From the NCBI RefSeq assembly GCF_016798245.1, contig NZ_JAEUZA010000002.1:620001-684000 (forward strand): a DNA stretch of 64,000 nt, written 5' to 3'. Below, piece after piece: positions 25,776-34,450 of the stretch. The notes beneath the pieces are model-generated. The model had not been told where the DNA came from, searched no databases, and worked only from the letters and a program-made list of their open reading frames with translations. Source of the stretch: Alkalicoccobacillus gibsonii (GTDB lineage Bacteria > Bacillota > Bacilli > Bacillales > Bacillaceae_D). Each line of letters begins with the position of its first letter. Within the stretch, counting starts at the first letter, position 1. A program made the position numbers and the translations under genes.

Positions 25776-25817
25776 TTGTCATTATAACTTGATATTCTTA
25801 TTATGGTAAGCGCTTAC
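25776..25817 (+). promoter_or_regulatory. galK2 promoter with palindromic cre-like operator
   Basis: TTGTCA (25776-25781) and TATTAT (25799-25804) are exactly 17 bp apart. GTAAGCGCTTAC (25806-25817) is a perfect 12-bp palindrome on the expected start site, matching cre (TGWAANCGNTNWCA) at 12 of 14 positions. It could bind CcpA or another LacI-family repressor. Confidence 0.7.
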
Positions 25818-25848
25818 TTTTTATTGGGATGTTGAGGAGTGGACAACA

Positions 25849-27012
25849 ATGCAAGAATTAATGAACCTACACCGTGAGTTTGAGGCGACCTACAATGGCC
25901 TTGCGCCAGAGCGAATTTTCTTTGCACCTGGTCGTGTCAACTTACTTGGTGAACATACAGACTACAATGGAGGATTTGTCTTTCCTGCTGCACTTGAGCT
26001 TGGTACATATATGGTGATTCGACTTCGGACAGATGAGAAATTCTATTTAACCAGCGTGAACGCGAAAGAAAGAGTTGAGTTTAGTGGAAAGGAACTCAAT
26101 TATGACGAAGCACACGGATGGGGTAATTACATAAAAGGTGTTCTCGCGGCATTTAAGGAAGAGGGATTTCAGCTTCCTGGTGCAGAGATCTTAGTCAAAG
26201 GAACCATACCCAATGGAGCTGGGCTTTCATCGTCGGCTTCGCTCGAAATGGCTACAGCCTTCGCAGTTTCAGAAATAACGGGTGCTCATTGGCCTATTGT
26301 TGAACTCGCCAAGGTGTGTCAGGCTGTAGAGAATCATTTTATAGGAGTTAAAAGTGGGATCATGGATCAATTCGCTGTAGGAATGGGCAAAAAAGATCAA
26401 GCCATTTTTTTAAATACAGCTAGTTTGATGTATGACCATGTGCCATTGGAGCTTGGAACCTATCACATGGTGATTACGAACACAAACAAACAGCGAACAC
26501 TCGCTGATTCCGCATATAACGAAAGGCGAAGTGAATGTGAAGGAGCCCTTCGTGTTCTTCAGGATGGGGGTGTGATGCTTGAAACCTTAAGCGATCTGAC
26601 CACTGCTTCCTGGAACGAATGCAAAGATTTTATCGAGGACCATATGCTCAGTAAACGAGTAAATCATGTGGTAATGGAGAATCAACGAGTGGTCGATGCG
26701 ATAGAAGTGTTACGTTCAGGAGATTTACATGCATTTGGAGAGCTTATGAACGCTTCACATCAATCGCTTGCCGCCGATTACGAAGTCACCGGATATGAAC
26801 TCGATACGCTCGTGCGAATTCAACAGAATACACCTGGATGCATCGGATCCAGAATGACAGGTGCGGGCTTTGGAGGATGCACGGTAAGCCTTGTTCACCA
26901 GGATAACCTAACAGATTTCCGTGAGCTGGTAGAGAGGCAGTATCAGGACGAGATTGGCTATATTCCTGAATTCTATGTAAGTCGGGCTGGTCATGGGGTA
27001 CGGGAATTATAA
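25849..27012 (+). CDS. Galactokinase (second copy)
   Basis: A complete 387-residue galactokinase with the same signatures as the operon copy (G-R-V-N-L-L-G-E-H-T-D-Y; P-N-G-A-G-L-S-S-S-A-S; G-A-G-F-G-G-C-T). The two proteins are alike over their whole length, pointing to duplication or acquisition of a close homologue. This one has its own promoter with a cre-like palindrome and is not next to galT or galE. It may act on galactose from another source or on a different hexose. All catalytic motifs look intact. Confidence 0.9.
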   Translation: MQELMNLHREFEATYNGLAPERIFFAPGRVNLLGEHTDYNGGFVFPAALELGTYMVIRLRTDEKFYLTSVNAKERVEFSGKELNYDEAHGWGNYIKGVLAAFKEEGFQLPGAEILVKGTIPNGAGLSSSASLEMATAFAVSEITGAHWPIVELAKVCQAVENHFIGVKSGIMDQFAVGMGKKDQAIFLNTASLMYDHVPLELGTYHMVITNTNKQRTLADSAYNERRSECEGALRVLQDGGVMLETLSDLTTASWNECKDFIEDHMLSKRVNHVVMENQRVVDAIEVLRSGDLHAFGELMNASHQSLAADYEVTGYELDTLVRIQQNTPGCIGSRMTGAGFGGCTVSLVHQDNLTDFRELVERQYQDEIGYIPEFYVSRAGHGVREL

Positions 27013-27062
27013 GGTGTTCGCTGCAGGTCATTCGGGTATAGTAAGAATGGAGGTGTGTTTCA

Positions 27063-27497
27063 ATGAAGAAACGTTCTGAATTGGAGGACCCGAACAATCT
27101 TGCCGCGTACCAGGATGAGTTTTCAGAAGAGTCCTTTTGGATGAAAGTTAGAAAATACGCTAAGAAGATTGGCGCAGCGGGAATCTATACTGTCTTTTTG
27201 CTTTACTATACATTTAGGAAACCAGATCTTCCATTAAAGGCAAGGTCTACGATTCTGGGTGCACTTGGTTATTTTATTATGCCAATCGATTTTATTCCTG
27301 ACATGACACCAATCATTGGATACACGGATGATATAGTGGCCTTAACGGGTGCACTTCTTTTGGTAGCTGCGTATATTGATGATTCAACCAAGGCTCAGGC
27401 ACGTGCGCGGGTGCAGAAGCTGCTTGGGCAGGACATTCAAGACGACCTTCAGTTTGTTGACGACAAGGTTGATCAGAAATCTTCCGCTTCCTCTTAA
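27063..27497 (+). CDS. YkvA family (DUF1232) membrane protein
   Basis: A 144-residue protein with the DUF1232 core: Y-F-I-M-P-I-D-F-I-P-D-(M)-T-P and G-Y-T-D-D-I-V-A-L in the middle (about 70-100), within two hydrophobic segments. The N-terminus is charged and the C-terminus polar. The family is widespread and its function is unknown. GGAGGTG precedes the ATG. It follows galK2 without a visible terminator and might be co-transcribed. Confidence 0.85.
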   Translation: MKKRSELEDPNNLAAYQDEFSEESFWMKVRKYAKKIGAAGIYTVFLLYYTFRKPDLPLKARSTILGALGYFIMPIDFIPDMTPIIGYTDDIVALTGALLLVAAYIDDSTKAQARARVQKLLGQDIQDDLQFVDDKVDQKSSASS

Positions 27498-27540
27498 GCC
27501 CAAAGATTTGCTACGATAAGGGGAGGAGGGTGTGAAATAA

Positions 27541-27816
27541 ATGGAACGTGTTATTATTCTTATATTAGCTATTGTTGTTGTCACTCAATGGATTGTGATT
27601 AAAAATCTTCGCGCAAATCAAGCAGATCGCTCCACTCATGAACAATCGGAAGAGACGGAGCGGAGAATCTCGCAAGACGTACCGTTAAATAATCGATTAC
27701 GCCAATTGCTACGCGAGGGGCAAAAGATTAAAGCCATTAAAGAACTGCGTACCGTTCATCCAATTTCTTTAGCAGAGGCGAAGAGATACGTTGATGAATT
27801 GGAACGGAATGGATAA
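27541..27816 (+). CDS. Membrane-anchored protein with ribosomal L7/L12-like C-terminal segment
   Basis: A 91-residue protein: one N-terminal membrane helix (about 4-20), a polar linker, then about 30 residues (G-Q-K-I-K-A-I-K-E-L-R ... L-A-E-A-K-R-Y-V-D-E-L) that follow the C-terminal fold pattern of ribosomal protein L7/L12 (K-I-x-V-I-K-x-V-R ... L-K-E-A-K-x-x-V). Short membrane-tethered proteins with this segment exist in Bacillaceae without assigned function. The start has a GGGGAGGAGGG ribosome site. A strong terminator follows immediately. Confidence 0.75.
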   Translation: MERVIILILAIVVVTQWIVIKNLRANQADRSTHEQSEETERRISQDVPLNNRLRQLLREGQKIKAIKELRTVHPISLAEAKRYVDELERNG

Positions 27817-27850
27817 AAAACTCGACATTCGTTTGAATGTCGAGTTTTTT
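27817..27850 (+). terminator. Terminator after L7/L12-like gene
   Basis: AAAACTCGACATTC and GAATGTCGAGTTTT form a long stem around a GTTT loop, running into a T tract directly after the stop codon. The A-rich left flank also permits function on the other strand. Confidence 0.92.
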
Positions 27851-27927
27851 TGTGAACAAGGGTCATGGTTGAAGCCATAAAAGCAGCATAGACATACCAT
27901 GAATAAGGCTGGTTGGGAGGGAGAGTT

Positions 27928-28848
27928 GTGAAGGTTCTGTGGATTGCAAAGGATACTTCTACGTATCTTGATCGTAATTACTTTTATCTTGAACAGGAGC
28001 TTGCAAGGAAAGTGGAGCTTGTTACGTGGAGACAATCTGGTCATATTCGCCAAATACTTAAGAGCTTGGCATGGAAGCCTGATTTTATCTTAATCGTTCA
28101 AGATATTGGTCCTCGTTTTGAGCCGGTCATTCACGGGTTACATGAGGTAGGCATCCCTTCGGCGGTGTTTATAAACGATGTTCACAGGTTTAAAGAGGAA
28201 AGAAGATCATTTTTAAAAAAGCATCGTCACACGTTTTTGTTTAGTGTGACAAGGGATGCCTGCATGAAGACATACCCTGAATATGCCAATCGAACAGAGT
28301 GGTTTCCTCACTTTGTTGAACCATCCGTCTTTTATGATCGAAACTGTAAAAAGCAGCTGGGTATCCTTTTGCTTGGTCAAATGAACGAGGTGTATCCATT
28401 TAGACAACATGTAGAGAAGATCTTCCGCACACACCCTGAGTTTACAACGAGGCCACATCCAGGGTATGACCATTTTCCCCTTGAGACCTCTGCACCGGTT
28501 GGGCACTCCTACGCGCAATTAATCAATCAGTCGAAGCTTTTTATTACCTGTCCTTCGATTCATGTCTATCCAGTGAAAAAATATTATGAAGCGCTTGCGA
28601 GTAGCACTCTTTTAGTGGCACCTAGCTTTACGGAGCTCGAGGATCTTGGTTTTGTACCAGGAGTTCACTTTGCGGAAGCAACTGAGAGCACCGTCCGAGC
28701 GGTTGTTGAGTATTATGTAACTCATGAGAAAGAGCGACAAGTCATTGTGAAAAGCGGGTACGATTTTATTCACCGTACACACACAACGTCTATTCGTGCC
28801 AATCAGCTTATTCAAAAAATGAAAGAAATAAAAGAGATTATCACCTAA
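27928..28848 (+). CDS. CgeB-like glycosyltransferase
   Basis: A protein of about 306 residues resembling the CgeB / DUF3880 plus glycosyltransferase-1 family. It starts K-V-L-W-I-A-K-D, has V-F-I-N-D-V-H-R near residue 85, and a C-terminal acceptor/nucleotide region (C-P-S-I-H-V-Y-P-V-K-K-Y-Y-E-A-L-A-S, then E-D-L-G-F). CgeB in B. subtilis is linked to the spore surface glycan. TTG 27913 lies upstream of the GGGAGGGA ribosome site, so GTG 27928 is taken as start. It opens the glycosyltransferase group together with the gene that follows. Confidence 0.72.
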   Translation: MKVLWIAKDTSTYLDRNYFYLEQELARKVELVTWRQSGHIRQILKSLAWKPDFILIVQDIGPRFEPVIHGLHEVGIPSAVFINDVHRFKEERRSFLKKHRHTFLFSVTRDACMKTYPEYANRTEWFPHFVEPSVFYDRNCKKQLGILLLGQMNEVYPFRQHVEKIFRTHPEFTTRPHPGYDHFPLETSAPVGHSYAQLINQSKLFITCPSIHVYPVKKYYEALASSTLLVAPSFTELEDLGFVPGVHFAEATESTVRAVVEYYVTHEKERQVIVKSGYDFIHRTHTTSIRANQLIQKMKEIKEIIT

Positions 28849-28869
28849 CGAATTGGAGGGAGGAATCAT

Positions 28870-30102
28870 ATGCCGAAAGTATGTATTCTTGTTCATACGC
28901 ACTCTTTTTTAGATACTCGTATATTTCAGAAGGAAGCAAAGTCACTTAAGAAAAACGGCTATGATGTGGTTATGATTGTACCTCGGATTAAGGGGAAGCT
29001 GTTCAAAGTGAACAAAGAACCCTTTGAATCAGAACTTTTAGAAAAACGCTTCACCTATGAAGGAATTGAGATTGTCACTTATGATTTTGAAACGTTCAAA
29101 CCGACGGTGGAGCATATGCATGAGCAGATTAAAGACCCGGCCATGCTTTTCACGAACCCGCTTGTTGAGCTGGGATTAAAGGAAAAGGCAGATGTGTATC
29201 ACGCGCATGAGGTTGGTTCATTATTTGCAGGTGTAGGTATTAAACGAAAGCTCGCACAAGCTGGGGTGTCGGTACCACTTATTTTTGATAGTCATGACCT
29301 GATTCCTGATCCGTTTGACATGAACCCGCGACTTGTAGCCATGGGCAAGCTTCTTGATGATCTGTTAAAAGAAATTGACCATCTCATTACCGTCTCACCT
29401 TCTATTAAAGCCTATTACATTACCAAGCAGCCTCTTCTTCCGATTGATATTCTATATAACTCTCCACCATTACATGCAGCCTACAAACCAAAAATCACGC
29501 ATGACCAAAAGCTAACGGTTGGATATGAGGGTCACATTGCAGATAAGAAAAAAGGAAGCAGTGACAAGATCTTTGAAATGACAGAACATGCAGCGAAGGA
29601 AATCGATGAGTTTACCTTCAAAATCATTGGTGGGGTGCTGCATCATCAGACGCTCGACATCCCAGAAAATGTGAACGACTATATTCATCTAACAGGATGG
29701 GTTCCGTTCGAGCAAATTGCTTCTGAGATGACAGACATTGATATTGGGTGGATTGACTTTGAAGATCTGAACCACTCGTTGAACCGTTCGTATGCACTGC
29801 CGAATAAATTTTTTAGCTATTTAAACAATGGCATCCCAGTCATTGTCAACAAGCTGCACGACATGGAACAATTCATTCAAACACACCAATGCGGAATTGT
29901 TTTAAATAAGCAGCATGCAACGGGCGCTGATTATGCGGAGGCCGTTTTATATCTTCACAGCAATCGAAAAGTGCTTGAGCAAATGAGCGCAAATGCACGG
30001 GCAGTTATGGAAAAGCTATATAGCTGGGAGCAAATGGAGAAGCGTATGCTCCAGATCTACCAAACTCTTTTATCTAAGCAGTCTCCGAGTTTTTATCTTT
30101 AA
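28870..30102 (+). CDS. Glycosyltransferase family 4 protein
   Basis: A 410-residue GT-B-fold enzyme. The N-terminal domain begins V-C-I-L-V-H-T-H-S-F-L-D-T-R-I-F-Q-K-E-A, and D-V-Y-H-A-H-E marks the acceptor side. The C-terminal domain has L-T-V-G-Y-E-G-H-I and the sugar-nucleotide site ending L-P-N-K-F-F-S-Y. It is clearly paralogous to the gene at 31652-32845, sharing D-(T/A)-R-I-F-(Q/Y)-K-E-A-K-S-L. Donor and acceptor sugars are unknown. The GGAGGGAGG ribosome site is strong. Confidence 0.85.
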   Translation: MPKVCILVHTHSFLDTRIFQKEAKSLKKNGYDVVMIVPRIKGKLFKVNKEPFESELLEKRFTYEGIEIVTYDFETFKPTVEHMHEQIKDPAMLFTNPLVELGLKEKADVYHAHEVGSLFAGVGIKRKLAQAGVSVPLIFDSHDLIPDPFDMNPRLVAMGKLLDDLLKEIDHLITVSPSIKAYYITKQPLLPIDILYNSPPLHAAYKPKITHDQKLTVGYEGHIADKKKGSSDKIFEMTEHAAKEIDEFTFKIIGGVLHHQTLDIPENVNDYIHLTGWVPFEQIASEMTDIDIGWIDFEDLNHSLNRSYALPNKFFSYLNNGIPVIVNKLHDMEQFIQTHQCGIVLNKQHATGADYAEAVLYLHSNRKVLEQMSANARAVMEKLYSWEQMEKRMLQIYQTLLSKQSPSFYL

Positions 30103-30190
30103 TTGAGGTGGGGATATAACTTAATAATGTAAAATAGAAGGTGGGACATAACATCAATGCGGATAGCAAAACACGAACATAGCAATACAT

Positions 30191-30310
30191 CCGCTTCAGG
30201 AGAATCCCTCGCACCCACAAGAACGGCCTCAGCCCCTTTCGCGGAAAAAGCGCCGCTACAGTGTCTTCACCGCGTTCTGTTCCGTAGGAGTCTCGGGTTC
30301 TCCTTCCGCT
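30191..30310 (-). repeat. Dispersed intergenic repeat element, copy B (inverted)
   Basis: Read on the minus strand this starts AGCGGAAGGAGAACCCGAGA, then CTCCTACGG, ACGCGGTGAAGA, GGGGCTGAGGCC and ends ATTCTCCTGAAGCGG. The same order of blocks occurs in the copy at 55586-55706 (AGCGGAGGG, GAGACTCCTGTGG, ACGCGGTGAAGA, GGATGAGGCC, GAAGCGG). It fills most of the 30103-30450 gap, which holds no gene. Confidence 0.75.
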
Positions 30311-30338
30311 CTTCTTACTAAATAATCCAAAAAACACG

Positions 30339-30378
30339 AATGGCGAATGATTCGATCGTAGAATCATTCGCCATTTTT
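30339..30378. terminator. Bidirectional terminator between GT4 gene and mnaA
   Basis: AATGGCGAATGATTC (30339-30353) and GAATCATTCGCCATT (30361-30375) form a perfect 15-bp stem. An A run upstream and T residues downstream let it serve both converging genes. Confidence 0.9.
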
Positions 30379-30450
30379 AAATTGATTTTTAGTTTTGTCT
30401 CAGGCTCTTCTTTTGTTCGCTTAATTTAGCGAAGTTTCCACTGGAGCGGA

Positions 30451-31527
30451 TTACGTGCTACTTAAATGCTTCTTAATCAGCTCGCACATCTGCTTGGCGG
30501 ACTGTCCGTCCCCGAATAGTGATGGGTGAGAGGTAGGAATCGTTACATTCTTAACTGCTTCAATGATGTCTTTTTCCGCACTAGCATCAACAAGCTGATT
30601 CCAGCCTGTTCGCACAGTGTCTGTCCATTCTGTTTCATCCCGTAATGTTACACATGGGACTTTAAGCATATACGCTTCTTTTTGAATCCCACCTGAATCG
30701 GTCAAAATCGCTTTAGCCTGACTCATCAGAGAAAGCATATCAAAATAATGAAGGGGATCAATCAGGTGAATATTTTTTGCCTTAGCCAGTTTAAGCTCGG
30801 TCAGCATTTTTTTCGTTCTTGGGTGAAGAGGTAAGATCACAGGAAGGTCTACTTGGGCAAAAGCATTCATGATGGCAGTGAGCTTCTTAGGGGAATCCGT
30901 ATTTTCTGCACGATGAATGGTAGCTGCATAATATTTCTTTGGAATGAGTCCGTGTTTTAGTAAAATAGTTGATTGCTTAATGGCTTCGTACCTGTGGTGA
31001 AGAACCGCATCATACATAATATCGCCTGTGTTGTAGACGCCTTTTTGAATGCCTTCTTTCGCAAGCTGATCAGCAGCAACTTGTGAAGGGCAAAAGAGTA
31101 ATGAAGATAAATGATCGGTTAAAAGACGATTGATTTCCTCAGGCATCCTTCTGTTAAAGCTTCTGAGACCAGCTTCCACATGGATGATGGGGATGTGTAG
31201 CTTTGAAGCAGCCAGACTTGCAGCAAGTGTAGAGTTTGTATCGCCATAAACGAGCACTGCATCTGGTTTTTCTTTAAGGAGAATGGCTTCAATTTTAACA
31301 AGCATGGCTCCGGTTTGTTCTGCGTGTGTTCCTGAGCCAACACCAAGATGATAATGTGGCTTTTGCATTTGAAGCTGATCAAAAAAGATATCAGACATGT
31401 TGGCATCATAATGTTGTCCCGTATGAACAACTATTTCATTCATATCAGGATCATTCAAAAAGCAAATTGATAGCATACATGCCTTAACAAACTGGGGGCG
31501 TGCCCCAATGACAGTGAGTATGTTCAT
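30451..31527 (-). CDS. mnaA: UDP-N-acetylglucosamine 2-epimerase (non-hydrolysing)
   Basis: A 358-residue GT-B-fold enzyme interconverting UDP-GlcNAc and UDP-ManNAc. Family motifs visible are G-A-R-P-Q-F-V-K (N-terminus), V-H-T-G-Q-H-Y-D near 36, Y-G-D-T-N-S-T near 95, H-V-E-A-G-L-R-S near 120, M-P-E-E-I-N-R, and T-D-S-G-G-I-Q-K-E near 283. In Bacillus MnaA feeds teichoic-acid linkage units and surface polysaccharides. It is set within glycosyltransferase genes but transcribed alone on the minus strand. AGGAGG precedes the ATG. Confidence 0.94.
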   Translation of the reverse strand: MNILTVIGARPQFVKACMLSICFLNDPDMNEIVVHTGQHYDANMSDIFFDQLQMQKPHYHLGVGSGTHAEQTGAMLVKIEAILLKEKPDAVLVYGDTNSTLAASLAASKLHIPIIHVEAGLRSFNRRMPEEINRLLTDHLSSLLFCPSQVAADQLAKEGIQKGVYNTGDIMYDAVLHHRYEAIKQSTILLKHGLIPKKYYAATIHRAENTDSPKKLTAIMNAFAQVDLPVILPLHPRTKKMLTELKLAKAKNIHLIDPLHYFDMLSLMSQAKAILTDSGGIQKEAYMLKVPCVTLRDETEWTDTVRTGWNQLVDASAEKDIIEAVKNVTIPTSHPSLFGDGQSAKQMCELIKKHLSST

Positions 31528-31651
31528 ATTATCCTCCTATCGAACGCACCATTTTGCTCTACTTATCATTCGATAATAAATAATATGTATCTAGCTTGTT
31601 CATGCCACGACGTTTGCTCGGGGTCTTGGGTAGGAAGTTAGAGGAGGATGG

Positions 31652-32845
31652 TTGCAATTGAGGGGAAAGGTCTGCTTTCTAGTGTCGGAGCATCCGTTTT
31701 TGGACGCAAGAATCTTTTATAAAGAGGCGAAAAGTCTGGTGCGAAATGGGTTTTGTGTCACACTGATTGTACCGAGAAAGCAAGGATATTTGTTTGAGCC
31801 AAGTGGAAATCTGCTAGAGGATACATTTTTAGAATCGACTTTTCAATATGAGGGAGTTCGATTTGTCACTTATGAACAGAAGTTATCATCAAAACCAATT
31901 GCTCATCAGCTTCATTACCTTCAAACAGGTCAAGTGGATCCATTTCCGTCAAAGTTAAGAGAGCTCGGAGTACGTGAATGTGCTGACATCTATCATGCAC
32001 ACGAACAAAGCTCCTGTTATGAGGCGATTATGATTAAAAGACAGCTAAAAGATAAGGAGAAACACTGCCGGATCATTTATGACAGCCATGAGCTTGACCT
32101 CGACCCACGAGATCGCTCCATCAGTCGACTAAGACAGCAACAGCTTAAGCTGTTTTTAAGAGAAATGTATCAAACGGTTGATGCGGTGATTACAGTTTCG
32201 CCGAAGATTGAGTCAGAGATCCAACGCTTATGTTCAAATGTTCGTACACTTGTTTTATACAATGCACCGCTGCTTTCTACTTGGCAGGAGAGGGAGACTA
32301 CAGACGCACCTCTAGTGTTAGGTTATGTCGGAGCTATGCATCACGAGAAGGGCAGTATGGATAAGCTTTATGAGATTCATCGGTTAACGAGTAAGTGGAA
32401 TCTTCACATCAAGGTAATCGGGGGTCCGCCTGACCAAACAGACTCAGAACGAATGAGCTGGAGTGGCTGGGTACCGTTTGAAGAGCTTCCATCTATGCTC
32501 GATACAGTTGATGTCGGGTGGATTGATGTGGATGTGCACAACTCTCTCAATCGCGAGTATTCGCTACCTAACAAGCTGTTCAGCTATCTTGAACGCGGGA
32601 TTCCACCAATCGTTAATCAATGCGTGCAGATGGAGCAGTTTCTAAAGGTTCATGAATGTGGGTTTGTTATAAATGAAAAAGAGGCAAGCGCCGCAGAGTA
32701 TGCGGCTCTACTTCAAAAGCTAAATGAAGATCGTTCTACCCTCCAAAGAGTAGGGGGGAATGGCAGAAGAATCATGGAAGAACAGTATAGCTGGAATCAT
32801 ATGGAAAGATACTTAGTGTCGTTATACCATTCGCTCCTAGCCTAG
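31652..32845 (+). CDS. Glycosyltransferase family 4 protein (paralogue)
   Basis: This 397-residue GT4-like enzyme is paralogous to the 28870-30102 product: it shares the F-L-D-A-R-I-F-Y-K-E-A-K-S-L opening, A-D-I-Y-H-A-H-E, Y-D-S-H-E, W-S-G-W-V-P-F-E-(E/Q) and L-N-R-E-Y-S-L-P-N-K-L-F-S-Y motifs. TTG at 31652 and TTG at 31658 both lie behind GAGGAGG and the exact start is uncertain. Its stop overlaps the stop region of the converging GT2 gene by 4 bp, so no terminator fits between them. Confidence 0.83.
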   Translation: MQLRGKVCFLVSEHPFLDARIFYKEAKSLVRNGFCVTLIVPRKQGYLFEPSGNLLEDTFLESTFQYEGVRFVTYEQKLSSKPIAHQLHYLQTGQVDPFPSKLRELGVRECADIYHAHEQSSCYEAIMIKRQLKDKEKHCRIIYDSHELDLDPRDRSISRLRQQQLKLFLREMYQTVDAVITVSPKIESEIQRLCSNVRTLVLYNAPLLSTWQERETTDAPLVLGYVGAMHHEKGSMDKLYEIHRLTSKWNLHIKVIGGPPDQTDSERMSWSGWVPFEELPSMLDTVDVGWIDVDVHNSLNREYSLPNKLFSYLERGIPPIVNQCVQMEQFLKVHECGFVINEKEASAAEYAALLQKLNEDRSTLQRVGGNGRRIMEEQYSWNHMERYLVSLYHSLLA

Positions 32846-34053
32846 TCGAGATTTTTTAAATGCGTTAAGAAACCATTCCACATGGCATGGTTTTTTTGCG
32901 TGATGCTATCTTGATGGTTCCGCACATTGTAGAAAGTCTGGTCCACATAATGGAAAGAACCTTCCTCAAGAAGCTTATACATAACGGCTACATCCTCGTA
33001 AAGTCGTCCATCCGCGTAGTTGAGTTCTGGAAAGCCACCAATCTTTTTTAATGAAGAGGTGCGATACAACCGCGGACCAAGTGGATGTCGATAGGCTAGT
33101 AACTCTGCCTTTGAATAAATAGGCCGTCCCTTGGCAATGCCCTTGTACTGTAACTCATGCTCAGAGCTATTCCATCTCCTGAAATTCCCGTACAGAAGAG
33201 GCGACTGCTCAGGCCAAGATAGAATGCTCTCCCTCATTTTTGTGAATGCATCAGGGTCAAGCCAATCATCAGGATCAAGCTCTAAGATAAACGGAGTGCG
33301 GATATAGGGCAATCCAGCATTTAAGGCACGGGCTTTCCCGCCATTTTGTTTTAAAAAATGAATGTGAAGAGTTGGATGCTCCCATGTTGCAAGATGTTCC
33401 TTGGAGGAATCGGTCGATGCATCATCAATAACAAGGATTTGCTCCGGAACAAACCTTCCCACCAAACATGAGGCGATGGCAGCATCAACTGTATTTACAT
33501 GATTGTAATGAGCGATAAGCACGGTCACTGAACAGGTTAGCTGTTCATTTGGCTGTTCATATGTTCCCGCAAACTCTAGCTTTGCGCGCTCTGTGATGGG
33601 TAGTCTTCTTTGAGTTGGAGCCTTTAACGGCTGAAAAGTCATGTCCTTTGGTAACTGGTTCAGCCAATAGGCAAGAAATGCTTCTTTAAACGGAATATAA
33701 CGAGTCCCAGGAAAAGGGGAGCGAGTCCATGCTTGGTTTTGGAGCCATACTTGTTCCTCGTTCCCGCTGACCATAACAGTCGTGTCTTCATGAATGAGAG
33801 TCTGGACACCCGAGAAAAGAACCAAAGCAGAATCGACCTTTTGTCTAGAGTGTATTAGTGTATTCAACTGTTTACCGAGTTCCTCCGGTTTCACTTCTAG
33901 AAGATGAACGTCATCAGGCAGAGAAGGTAACGTTTCTGAAGGAGAATGAATAAGCCAAATGGACTCTAGCTGAAGCGTACGTATAGAAGCGAGAGTTGTA
34001 AATACTGTGTGAAAGGGAGGGCGATAGAGTATGACGACAAGCAGATGATTCAA
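32842..34053 (-). CDS. Glycosyltransferase family 2 protein with N-terminal extension
   Basis: The product has 403 residues. The C-terminal part (about 170-400) is a GT-A fold with V-T-V-L-I-A-H-Y-N-H, V-I-D-D-A-S-T-D-S, N-G-G-K-A-R-A-L-N-A-G and the metal-binding D-P-D-D-W. The first 165 residues form a separate region with I-L-Y-R-P-P near the start and no motif I can name. The start is TTG at 34053 behind AAAGGAGG. It is transcribed away from the two small genes at 34173-34651. Confidence 0.84.
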   Translation of the reverse strand: MNHLLVVILYRPPFHTVFTTLASIRTLQLESIWLIHSPSETLPSLPDDVHLLEVKPEELGKQLNTLIHSRQKVDSALVLFSGVQTLIHEDTTVMVSGNEEQVWLQNQAWTRSPFPGTRYIPFKEAFLAYWLNQLPKDMTFQPLKAPTQRRLPITERAKLEFAGTYEQPNEQLTCSVTVLIAHYNHVNTVDAAIASCLVGRFVPEQILVIDDASTDSSKEHLATWEHPTLHIHFLKQNGGKARALNAGLPYIRTPFILELDPDDWLDPDAFTKMRESILSWPEQSPLLYGNFRRWNSSEHELQYKGIAKGRPIYSKAELLAYRHPLGPRLYRTSSLKKIGGFPELNYADGRLYEDVAVMYKLLEEGSFHYVDQTFYNVRNHQDSITQKNHAMWNGFLTHLKNLD

Positions 34054-34172
34054 TGAGGAAACCTCCTTTATTTAAGCAGGCGAGCATGGAATTTTGGAAC
34101 CACAAGGACATTGAAACAAGCAAATTCTCTCGTTTTACATTTACTAAAGAAGATTGTGAAAGGAGGGAGAAC

Positions 34173-34427
34173 ATGTTTTTTATCCGTATGTGGTTCTTGC
34201 TTAAAACATTCTTCATCATCCTGCTTTGGCCATCGTCCATTGACAAAACGACCACTAGAAAAAGGTTACTAACCTTACTTGTTGGCGCGAACGTAGAAGT
34301 GCTTACAACGTTTGGCTATGTTTCTGGTCGCGTTGTAAGTGTGAAAAAGGATTATGTCGTTCTTATGGATTCATTGGATACAGAGATCTTTGTTCGTATC
34401 GCTAAAGTTGAATCAATCCGTACGTAA
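34173..34427 (+). CDS. Small protein with N-terminal membrane helix and DUF2642-like barrel
   Basis: An 84-residue product. A hydrophobic helix (about 4-22) is followed by a C-terminal beta-rich stretch, L-V-G-A-N-V-E-V-L-T...G-R-V-V-S-V-K-K-D-Y-V-V-L, similar in pattern to DUF2642/small-barrel proteins of Bacillaceae, several of which are sporulation-linked. An upstream in-frame ATG at 34053 lacks a ribosome site, while the ATG at 34173 follows a perfect AAAGGAGGGA. It is paired with a related small gene 23 bp downstream. Confidence 0.7.
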   Translation: MFFIRMWFLLKTFFIILLWPSSIDKTTTRKRLLTLLVGANVEVLTTFGYVSGRVVSVKKDYVVLMDSLDTEIFVRIAKVESIRT

Positions 34428-34450
34428 ACGGTAGAGAGGAGGTTGACTCA

